Positions 10,330-19,873 of a stretch of 64,000 nucleotides of DNA are shown here, in pieces. A model generated the notes under the pieces. It saw nothing but the letters and a program-made list of their open reading frames with translations, did not search any database and was not told where the DNA came from. Position numbers and translations under genes: made by a program. Every line of letters starts with the position of its first letter. Positions within the stretch are counted from its first letter, which is position 1. The stretch comes from Micropterix aruncella (Eukaryota > Arthropoda > Insecta > Lepidoptera > Micropterigidae): positions 9,180,031 to 9,244,030 of the forward strand of contig OX155978.1 of assembly GCA_944548615.1 (NCBI GenBank), written 5' to 3'.

Positions 10330-11125
10330 GTTATATTTTTTTTATTTTATTTTATTTTATTTGGTACCCAAACAGAATATTGACAACACATACAGTGACA
10401 TATATATATACTACACTTACATGACTACATCAATATCCTTTTTATATGAGTACACAATTAGCACAATGCATGAACAATGGTTGATTTTTTTTAAAAATAC
10501 GTATAAAAAAAGGAAAAAAACAAAAAATACCAGAATTACAGTATTTTAAAGAGGGACGCTTTGAAGGGGCATAAACTATCATGAAATATATCGATGCGAT
10601 TGTCAAGATGAAATTTGTTATACAGACGACATATACGTGGGATTACGTTATTTACTCCGGTATAGTTTTTTGCTAAAGGTGTTTTAAATAAGTCTGGGTA
10701 TCGAAGACTTCTTTTAGTAATGTTAAATTGTATTTTTTCTATACAAGAGGTATCGATTTTATTATTTAAAATTTTGTACAGGAACACTAAATCTGCAACC
10801 TGCCGGCGTTTTTCTAATGTGACAAATTTAAAAGCAGTCAGTCTTTCCTCGTAGCCAGTCAGATGATTCTTAAGGCCGCATTTAAATGATAGCATTCTCA
10901 GAAATTTCCTTTGAATGGATTCGACTCTATCGGAGTACGTTTTAAAATATGGGTTCCATATCGAGGACCCAAATTCAAGATGAGAGCGCACTAGTGAGTT
11001 ATAAAGCAGGATCATGCTGTTATGATTTTTGAAATTATTAGTGATCAGCATGATCAACCCCAGCATCCTATTTGCTTTCTCGACTATGTTCTCAATGTAT
11101 ATAATGACTTCAATATTCAAATAGA
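10330..11125 (-). mobile_element. 5'-truncated LINE (RT C-terminus and 3' UTR)
   Basis: Minus-strand LINE. The coding region is 10536-11120, the 3' UTR runs left to about 10360, and the tail is a (TTTTA)-type tract on the plus strand (10336-10362), i.e. poly-A-like on the element strand. The 5' end is lost around 11125-11150. Confidence 0.75.
10536..11120 (-). pseudogene. LINE RT C-terminal region, open
   Basis: 194 codons, open to the stop. Motifs in order: K-A-N-R-M-L-G-L-I, L-L-Y-N-S-L-V-R-S-H-L-E-F-G-S-S-I-W-N-P (~44-63), I-Q-R-K-F-L-R-M-L (~74-82), Y-E-E-R-L (~94), L-E-K-R-R-Q-V-A-D (~105-113) and L-Y-K-I-L-N. This is the canonical C-terminal part of jockey-clade ORF2. Polymerase motifs A-C are missing by truncation. 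It is related to the end of the RT at 30659-32325. Confidence 0.85.
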
Positions 11126-11447
11126 CTACTAGATGACATTCTATCTCTCTATAGTATTTCTATGTTATAATCCGTCTATATAATAGTGCAACTAATAACT
11201 ATAAAATATTAAAATTGGTACTAATAAATAAATGATATTATAGTTATCATTGGTTACATTTATTAAGATTTTATAATAAATCAGTCCCTCATAAAAAACA
11301 TTCAATATCAATGTTATTATAGATGGCCAAACAAATTGCTATTAGCTTCGCCGAACAATGCTATTCCGAACGCCGAACCACCTATCTGGTATTATTATAC
11401 TGTGCCACCTATATGCTTTTGGCGCAGTAGGGTTGTCAAAACGTACT
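11126..11447. other. No recognisable gene
   Basis: AT-rich, featureless to 11330, then unremarkable sequence up to the S1 target site. Confidence 0.45.
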
Positions 11448-11461
11448 ATGGCATTGATCAA
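11448..11461. repeat. S1 target-site duplication, left copy
   Basis: ATGGCATTGATCAA, matched by ATGACATTGATCAA at 12117-12130 (13 of 14). Confidence 0.85.
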
Positions 11462-12116
11462 GGAGCTATTGGGCCCTTGCCGAGTTGGCCACGAAGACCC
11501 ATTTTGTTCAGGGTTGGTCACACTCACGGGTCAACACCCATCCGGTGGCCTCCACGCATGAAGTGCGAGCCCGGGTAGGACTCTGGCCTTATGGCTAATT
11601 TCCCACAGGAATCAACCTTCTGGCGCTCCTGGACGGTCTGCGCACCGTGCGGCGTAAGCCACTCGATTGTACACTCTGACTAACAGTCGGGGGAGTCTGG
11701 AAGCAGTACTGTTTCATATAGAGCGGGGGTGACTGCTCTTGAAAGGACCATCGGCTACCCGATCCTGGGTGAACAGCCGGGCAAAAGATGCCGTGGTCCT
11801 CGATATATTCGGTTTACACCATTTCACAGCTTCGTAAGGGAGAGGAACGCGCAAGCGACCTCGAAATCGTAACCAGTCGAGTGACCGGAGTAATCTGGTC
11901 GCAACTGGAAGTAAGGGCATGAGTGTAAGCCCGCTGGGTAACATACCTGGTTATCTCGCGGATAAGGCGTTGGCCTCTTACGGGCATGTGGCGGAGCTTG
12001 ACGATGGACTGTTTTGTCCTAAGTCTTCTGCGGTCACTTCACGGGAGAAAGAACGTACATTTCGTTAAAACTTCCTGAGGTGACGGGTTCGCCCGTTGTA
12101 GTTGACAACTCTAGTT
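11462..12116 (+). mobile_element. S1 SINE-like repeat, full length (655 bp)
   Basis: Runs from GGAGCTATTGGGCCC to GTTGACAACTCTAGTT. A 14 bp target-site duplication flanks it (11448-11461 and 12117-12130). Together with the second full copy at 57191 this fixes both ends of S1. The size of the duplication and the 5' truncation of other copies point to LINE-type target-primed reverse transcription. There is no poly-A or microsatellite tail. No clear RNA polymerase III A/B boxes were recognised. A minus-strand frame of ~75-116 codons recurs in several copies. Confidence 0.88.
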
Positions 12117-12721
12117 ATGACATTGATCAATCTAATAGCCTATATATCAACGCTAGTATGAAATGTCTTGTAGTAAACTAGTTTTTCTTTGTTGTTAGAC
12201 AGTTGTAAGTATGGTTGCTGTTGTCGCCGCTAAAGCGGGCTTTGCGTCGTCGGCTTCCAACGCCGTTGCCATGGAGACGTTGCGTTGAGTTACGACGGCG
12301 TTAGTTTTGACGTATAATCGATATCCCGCTTAATGTTGGGCAATTCCCCATAAAGAGCGCCGTGCGTCGATGGATCTATTCCCTAGATTAATAATAATAT
12401 TGTCAATTTAATTAATTTCATCGTACAAACAACCTGACAGATTAAACGATCCAATTCGTTTTTTGATAAATGTATCTACATATTATACTTATCATATATA
12501 TACAAAAAAAGTAATTTAGTATCCACTTGCGAATTTAGTTGTAACATGTTGCCTTATATACCAAACGACAGGTTAGAAGGAGAAGGAGAAGGAGAAGGAG
12601 AAGTACAAGTGTAACATTTCATTCTACAGCAGCAAAGCTGAATTACGTGGCTGAAAAAGTTTAAGAGTGTTGAAATTGGAAAATATTTTATTCAACAATT
12701 ACACATTTTTTATGTAATGGA
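12117..12721. other. Non-repeat flank between S1 and the LTR element
   Basis: A GC-richer patch at 12195-12310 contains GTTGCCATGGAGAC (12265-12278), close to an RFX X-box. An (AGAAGG)n hexamer tract lies at 12575-12602. No ORF stands out. Confidence 0.4.
12718..12721. repeat. TGGA, candidate 4 bp target duplication (left)
   Basis: Matches TGGA at 22425-22428 just outside the right LTR. Four bases could match by chance (1 in 256), and the outer flanks do not look like one original locus. Confidence 0.5.
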
Positions 12722-15628
12722 TGTCACAAAGGACTTTTCCTTAATATACTATTTGTAACTTTATCTACGATTTATATGTCATTTGCAGAGAAGATGTTTA
12801 TATTTTATTTCCACAATTGTAAGTTATACTTTTGATCCACTTACTTCACTACCATATCAGCGAGAGTGATAATATTACCTTCCAGTGGGATAGGCTTCCA
12901 ACACCTTGTCTAATAATTTCCCTCTGTATTTACTTCCTCAATGAAACAAATCTTCTCCAATTAATAATCCATATATTAACCCAAATGCATATATTAACAA
13001 TTAAATTTATAAATTCTTCTATTTAGTTTAAGTACTACTATCGTGAATTATATTTATTATAATGAGCGCCTAATTCACCACAAATATTTACAATTTCTTC
13101 TTGAGTTATTTCGATCGATCATTTGTCGATGACAACAATGGCTGCGTTCAGTCGATTGTTAATAAAATAATATTAATAATGATAATGCATGAGTTTAAAT
13201 CTCCGCCGTGAAATTCGACAATTAGATTCTAATCCCTTATTTACTTAAATATGTTCAATGTCAAATTATATTGAAACATGAATCGTAATGTTACATACAA
13301 CAATAAAATTACTTATAACTAACATACTGTCAACTAGTCGATGGCGTTCCAGTGATATAATGAATTTAAATGACCGCAGTCGCTAATGCCCGATATAAAC
13401 TACGGCCTGGTTACCATTCAGTCCACTGAATGTCCATATGGTTTTCGTTCTATTATTTCTATTAATACTATTCCCTCCCCGTTATCCGTGGAACCCCATC
13501 GATCAGTCAAATAAAAACCCTTATTACAATATAATCTACAATTTTCCTTATCTTTAAACTTAATCTAACATTCAGTATAATTCGAATGTTTCCTTAACTA
13601 GTTTCCAAATTAAGAGCACATTTATATAATGGCTGGTGTCTGAATCAATGGAGTTAGAAAGGCTAACTCTCTTCCAAATTAAATGAGAGTCTATCTAGAG
13701 GTTTACCTCGTATAATTATCAACGACTCTTCCTGTCAATCGATGTTAAATGCCTCATTTTTAGTTAACGTGCAAATATGTAGAAATCACGCTTTTACGTT
13801 ACTACTACTTATCATTTCTAATAATTTCCAACAAAACCCCCCAAAACTCTAATATTTATAACCCCAAAAAAATATACAACAATGACAATATTGGTTGCTA
13901 GCTTCGGCCCAAATAATTAAATAACGCCAGCTTCGGCAAAATAAACTTACATATTTTTAGTACATCTTTGCCGACAATGACTCTCGGCTATACTTCCCGT
14001 ATTTACAGCTGCATTGCACAATTATGCACTTATAACTAAATGTCAATCTTCGATGTGTTGTTGCATTCCTAGAAATCTGCCATACCACGACGAATGCCTT
14101 TTTAGAAACCCCAACCTCTTCGCTATCGTACTGCAATTCCAAGCCGTTACTGCGTTCTCGTCAATGTTAATTGTATTTCACCGCTATGTTATGCACCTCC
14201 GAAGAACGCTCGCTATGTTGTGATATATTAATCTGACTTTGCCTCGTCGCCATCTTTGATATAATTTCCGTATTGCAACCCGACGAAATCTCGTACTTCT
14301 ATTTTATTTGAAATGTTGGATTTTTACATGCCAACTCGCGTAGCTCTCTCGATTCACATTTTTAGCACTGGATTTTCAATTATTTGTTCGTTTTAGTGTC
14401 TTTGTAAAAAGCGCCTCAATGACGAGTGCGATAAAGCGTTTCTGTGATGTACGATCTGCACACTTTATACGAATTTAAATGAACTGGGCACTAAGATGCT
14501 TCACAGCATCTCAGTGCCCTTATTTTAAACTGTTTTATCCTCACATCTGAGCCCCAAGATATACTTTTCTTTCCCAAACTTTCGCAGCTTTAGTGCGTGC
14601 AACTAAAATTTCTTAATGGATGCCGGAAGCAACACGTCTATCCCTTATATAACACCCCTATCGATGTGACCTTTTTTTCAATAATTTAACCCACAACTAT
14701 TGACTAATCAATCACAAAACGATCTGATTTATCTATTTTTTCGTTAATTAATGCTCTGCTACATTGCTAACAAGCGAATTTCTTAACGATAATTCGTGCT
14801 TCTACTTCTACACATGATTCTAAGTATTTAATTTACGTATTATGAGAATTGATGTTTCATATTCGGCGGGAAATCTTCATACTTTGACCTGACCTTGCCG
14901 CCTTTCTTTCGCGTCGTTTCCGCTTTCGCCTTTGAAAGCGAAATAATATAACTATTTTATTTCAATTTTATTTATTGATAGTATTTTTATCTAGTAATTC
15001 CTCTATTTTAATTAAGTGTTTCTAAATTTCCTCATTTTAACTATTAAATTTTATTTTGACTGGCAATTATTTGGTGAAAAATTCTTTTAATTTCATTAAT
15101 TCGGCTTTCTTCCATCGATGTCGATTATGTTTTCCAATTTCTCTTAATAATAAATCAAATGTTCTTCAAATGACTTTATCAATATTGCTATTAATTCTCC
15201 CATAATTCCTACTATTTAATGAACCCCTTTTTATATTTCTTTGAAAAACCAATCGGTCGACTTTTTAAGACCATAAACATGCTTCTATTGTCTATTTGTC
15301 AATTATTGATATTTACGTCGATTTTTCGTAAAAATCTCAAAATATGCTAATTTCTTGCCAAATATTCCTGATTATCTATTTTTAAACCCCTAATAATGTC
15401 CTTAACTCTCAAAACTATTCAAAACCCTTTATTTATGTAACGTTGACACTGCGCTCTATAGTTTAGCAAGTGACATTCTTCATCTGTCCGTTTTAGTTCC
15501 TAATTAAATCACTAGATGTCACTATGATCATTTTTTAAGTACAATTTAATTTTAAAATTTCGAATAATCTATTTTGCGTTTAGCTTAGAGCTGCTAAGCG
15601 ATCATGTGATGATTTTCAGATCATTACA
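12722..15628 (-). repeat. Left LTR (3' LTR of the element)
   Basis: 2,907 bp, from TGTCACAAAGGACTTTT to …CAGATCATTACA on the plus strand. Positions 13252-15628 are nearly identical to 20049-22424. The first 530 bp are different from, or only loosely similar to, the right LTR, apart from the 17 bp terminus. The 13957-14223 open frames occur in both LTRs and have no family features. Confidence 0.82.
14486..14519. promoter_or_regulatory. Hairpin in LTR (left copy)
   Basis: GGGCACTAAGATGCT – tcac – AGCATCTCAGTGCCC, 15 bp arms with one mismatch, followed by an AT-rich run. It is duplicated at 21283-21316. It could act as an RNA structure in the LTR transcript. Confidence 0.6.
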
Positions 15629-15640
15629 ATACCCCCTCCC
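15629..15640 (-). other. Polypurine tract
   Basis: The minus strand reads GGGAGGGGGTAT directly before TGTAATGATC of the LTR. This is the plus-strand primer of an LTR element and fixes its orientation. Confidence 0.75.
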
Positions 15641-15716
15641 AAAATCTCTGCTTGCCCTCAAGCAATCATATCACATATCTTTCTTGTTATCTGTTCAATC
15701 TCCAACTGCTTATTCA

Positions 15717-16034
15717 TGATGTTTGTAATATAATATTAATGTTAATAATTTTATGGAAATAACTATGTAACTCCTACGATATGTTTGTACTATAATGTCA
15801 ATGATAATAGTTTATGTTTAATTCACGTACCTTTACGATATGTTTTGTGCTATATGTTAATTATAATTTTTTTACTTTTAATTCTCGTACCCTTACGCTA
15901 TGTTTTGTACTATAATGTTATGATAATATTTTACTTTTAATTCACGTACCCTTACGATATGTTTTGTACTATAATGTTATGATAATATTTTACTTTTAAT
16001 TCACGTACCCTTACGATATGTTTTGTGGCTTGCC
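15717..16034. repeat. 59-60 bp tandem repeat inside the LTR element
   Basis: Units such as ccttacgatatgttttgtac … acttttaattcacgtac start near 15771, 15831, 15891, 15950 and 16009. The central units are almost identical, the outer ones diverged. About 4.5 clear units plus a degenerate one. Confidence 0.85.
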
Positions 16035-16272
16035 TTCCCTCTTCAAGTCTATAATTTCTATCTTGTTTCCATATAATACCAATCTCCTAACCCAGATCTT
16101 TTTAATGATAATACTTTTAATATAATTTCTCACTTTCTCCTCTATATCTCACCTCAATAATATGATGCCTATAATAACAATAATGACGAAGATTCCAAAC
16201 ACTCCTGTTGCAAATTTTAAAATTTATATAATATATTCCAACTTCTCCTCCTCTTTTTCGCTTCAACATGCG

Positions 16273-16475
16273 TCCGCTCAATTAGGAAATAAACCCGAGT
16301 CCTCGACCATGTCTCCACCTACTTATTCTGTTCTATCGACCAATCTATAAATAATCTCAATACATCAATATAATAATTATAATATTTCTCTCCGTTGCAA
16401 AATTTAAATTGATTCCGTTTATTTCTTCTCCGTTCACCCACTCCGCTCAATTAGGATTTAACCCGAGTCCTCGAT
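16273..16475. repeat. Short direct repeat in the LTR-element interior
   Basis: ccgctcaattagga followed by aacccgagtcctcga occurs at 16276-16308 and 16442-16474, about 167 bp apart. Confidence 0.6.
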
Positions 16476-17763
16476 GGTGAACATTTTAACTGTCTAACTC
16501 TTCAAAAAATTAGTTTGAATATGCCTAAGTCAGAACAATGCACTTGAACAGGCTCTGGTCGTCCCTTAATGTTCTAGATTTAAAAAAATCGTGACATTGT
16601 CCCAACCAGTCGCATAGTAAGTTTTTATTTAATATAGTATGCTATTTCACGCTGGGCTTGTCCTTCTGCTATTTACTTAGACACAATCTCAAGTTAGATA
16701 ACCTGACGATTGTTAATAGGTTCTTCACTAGTCTATTGTTTGTGATTTTAACGTACACTGTAAATGGTTTCTAACTCTCATTCGTTATTTCAGAAATTGG
16801 AAACTGAATTTATCCTTACACCCCTTACTTACTTCTTCCTTTCACATGGTTCCTCTCATCCTATCTTTCATACCAAATCAATCCCCTCCTTCATCACAAC
16901 TTATGTTGGTTTACTAATTAACAAATGTATTTTTCGTCCTCCTTCTCTCACCCTCCTGGATCGCTACTATTGATCTCCTTCATAACATAAACTAAATCAA
17001 TATCCGGCCTATTCTAATTTCGCAACCCCATAATAACCCCCTTGGTGCATGTAACCATAATGCCACCGTAATAATAATAATCCCATTGGGTATCTGAGCT
17101 CCTCCCTGTCGAATCTAGACCATATCCGACTCTGGGTGTCAACTCGTCCAAAAGCGTAGACCTGATCAGGGTCACGCGTTGAGGTGCGACCTCAACCTTG
17201 CCGAGACCTCGATATATACTCCCTCGCAAGTTACCAAATACAAAACAAAACATGGACCCGAGCAGTGGCTCCAACTCCGAAGACCGCCCACTTCAGATAA
17301 AAATTCCCATAATATTATAGTCGCTCTAAAAATTAGCGCTATTTTTCGATTCTAACTTCTTCATCCCGCTCTAAAATAGCGAGACGTCGACAATACCACC
17401 AAATATTCTATACCAAATAACAATATTCATATGACTCTTCATTCATCTTATAGTCGCTTCCTATATAGCACTATAACTCAATTCCAAAAATATATTATAT
17501 TTTATAATAATTATAGTAATGATTTTAATCTGGCCCTATACAGTCTCAATAATATAACGATCAACCAACTTTATCAATAACAATAATCCATCGACTTTAC
17601 TAATAATACTTTGGAATCTTCTCTCCAATATAATAATCGTATCCCGATACTGCTTTGCCATTTAGTTCAACAACAAAAACTTATTACACTAATGAGATTC
17701 CTAATCGTGTTCGCTTGTATTTCTTCGCTTTAGGTAGGAATGATTGGACAACAAGTTGTAGGT
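16476..17763. other. LTR-element interior, no coding function seen
   Basis: AT-rich with short frames only. An 86-codon minus-strand frame (17014-17274) and a 69-codon plus-strand frame (16764-16973) have no recognisable gag, pol or env features. Confidence 0.5.
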
Positions 17764-18330
17764 GATTAGGATAGGATTTAGGATAATATAGGATAGGATA
17801 GGAAAGGAATACTTGTTGCTTAAAACGAAGAGATTCAAACAACACAACGCTCTCCTTGTTATAACTCTTTTCCCAATTTTGCAAAACAATATCACTCCAC
17901 TAGATACCCAAATGAAAAAAAACTGTCAGCTTATTAACAATATTTTACAACCCAACGATTTCACGAGGTGCATTCTTCCATACATATACGTATCAAATGG
18001 ATAATATATTTAGTAAATGTAACTGTATGCTATATATATATATGCAATAATGTGTGATTCTAATGTGATAAAAATTAAACTATAATGCTCAACTAAATGT
18101 GTAAGCTAATATGTATTGTAATTAAAATATTTCTGATTTATTGTATACTGCTTTTGGTGTATGGCATTAATGATTTGTTGCTATTAAGACTTTGGTAATG
18201 GAATAGAAATAAGGAATGTGATAGGATAGGTAGTGTATGATAGAATGGTAGGATAGGAATGGTGATAGGATGATGGATAGGATGGTAGGATAGGAATGGT
18301 GATAGGATGATGGATAGGATAATATCTATT
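17764..18330. repeat. GGATA-rich tandem repeats
   Basis: Blocks of taggatagga at 17765-17810 and 18215-18330. The latter contains a ~37 bp unit (atggtaggataggaatggtg ataggatgatggatagg, split here for length) twice in succession. Confidence 0.75.
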
Positions 18331-18756
18331 ACTAGTAAGGAACAGGAAAATGATATTATCTGTAATGTAATTTATAACTTGAAAATGATGAAATCTAATG
18401 TTTAATATATCGTGTTAAAATATTTATTATGTTGGTATAATAATAATACAATACATATACAAGAACACACACCCCGCTACAATCAATAACTCTGATATTC
18501 AAAATAATCTGCTGGTTATTCTCTCAATAAAATAATAATAACTGTAATGACAGCCAATATAATAATATAATAATGCTATGACAACCACAAAACATACCAT
18601 CAAAAAAAACGGTGAGTTTTTTAATACTCCCAATAATTTATTGAGCTTCTACAACTAATCACTCAACCGATAGAATCGTAAGGTTCTTTAATCACCCCTT
18701 ACTAATTTTTACCATATCTTTTATGTGGCATCGCCCTATGGCTTTACCTTCCGATT

Positions 18757-19095
18757 TTATATATAAGTAAGTATTTTAAGTATGTATTTACTAAGTATGT
18801 ATTTTAAACGTCGACAAATGTTCTCATATTTGGTATCTATATCCAATTCTCCTATAATATTCTGTATCGTACCATCCGCCGACATCAATTGTATATTATT
18901 GCATTTGTTATCAAACGCACAACCCTGAAATAATGTTATATATTTTCTCCCTATTATATTAACAGAAGATCCTGTATCTACTAATGCTTTTAATTTAAAA
19001 TTATTTAACCTTACATAAATATAAGGTCTCTGATCCATATCATTACTATTTAGGGTATTATTAAAAATGCGAACCGACGACCCCCTCCCAGCCAT
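18757..19095 (-). pseudogene. Retroviral-type aspartyl protease fragment of the LTR element
   Basis: 112 codons. A beta-strand P-Y-I-Y-V-R-L-N-N precedes the active-site box A-L-V-D-T-G-S-S-V-N-I-I (residues about 36-47), the D-T-G of retropepsins in the Ty3/gypsy style. A second conserved region appears as I-Q-L-M-S-A-D-G-T. The usual downstream flap and I-L-G motif are not clear before the frame ends in a low-complexity tail. Upstream on the minus strand another short frame (from 19178, M-S-Q-T-A-S-S-S-K-K-R-R) stops after ~23 codons. gag, RT and integrase are missing. The retained protease box on the minus strand confirms the element's orientation. Confidence 0.75.
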
Positions 19096-19197
19096 CGAGT
19101 TCTCTATTCGTTTTTTATTCGAGATATATCTCTCTCCAGCCTTCGTTTTTTCGATGACGAAGCTGTTTGAGACATTATGATATCTATGTCTATTCTT

Positions 19198-19446
19198 AAT
19201 TTATTTGTCGTATTTAATTTATTTTATTTTAATTTAAATAAATTTAATTAATTTATTTTATTTATTTTTATTTTGATTCAAAATAAATTTAATTTATTTT
19301 ATTTTTTATTTAAACGAATTTATTTTATTTTATTTTATTATTGATTAAACGAATTTAATTAATTTATTTTATTTTGATTCAAAACTAATTCAATTTATTT
19401 TATTTTTTAATTAAACGAATTTAATTTATTATATTTTATTCAAAGC
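19198..19446. repeat. Low-complexity TTTATTTAA tract
   Basis: About 250 bp built from attta/ttatt words with occasional aaacgaattt. It lies in the leader side of the LTR element. Confidence 0.8.
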
Positions 19447-19848
19447 AAAAGGTTGACGATTGCTATTGTGCCAAAGGTTATTATCCGCGGCGTCCTGATT
19501 ACAATTATTTTAATTTATTTTAATTCCAGCCTAATTCTTAATAAAATCTATTTCCAATCAAATTTGTTTATTTTATTTTTAAACTATTCTTATTCCCGAG
19601 GTACTATTTTAATCACCGATTCAATTACGACGATTGCAGTCAATATGTGTACATAATGTACAATAACATTAATTTATGTATATAGGCAGATTTCCAGAAA
19701 CAACACACATATACAATATATCAACAATTCGCAATGCTAAATATACAGTTATATCACACGATTCATGTTTCTATATTTTTTTATTTATTAAATGCCCAAA
19801 TTACGATCGATCGAATAATTTACTATTTATTTTATTTAGAATCTATCA

Positions 19849-19873
19849 AGGCCCCACACGTTGGGACGGCATA
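19849..19873 (-). other. Primer-binding-site-like sequence
   Basis: Immediately inside the right LTR the minus strand reads TA then TGCCGTCCCAACGTGTGGGG. It resembles the common TGGCG-CCCAACGTGGGGC leader of insect LTR elements. A second, similar block (minus strand TGGCACCCAACTGGTGGGGC) lies at 19903-19922, inside the repeat. The tRNA primer was not assigned. Confidence 0.55.

Noticed and set aside
11890..12110. tRNA-like signature in S1 (ggttaaggcgttgg near a ggttcgcccg word)
   Set aside because: It resembles leucine/serine tRNA D-arm and T-arm words, but spacing is far too long and no cloverleaf can be drawn.
13957..14223. 61- and 69-codon frames present twice (also 20754-21020)
   Set aside because: Duplicated only because they lie in the LTRs. 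No family features, and overlapping on opposite strands.
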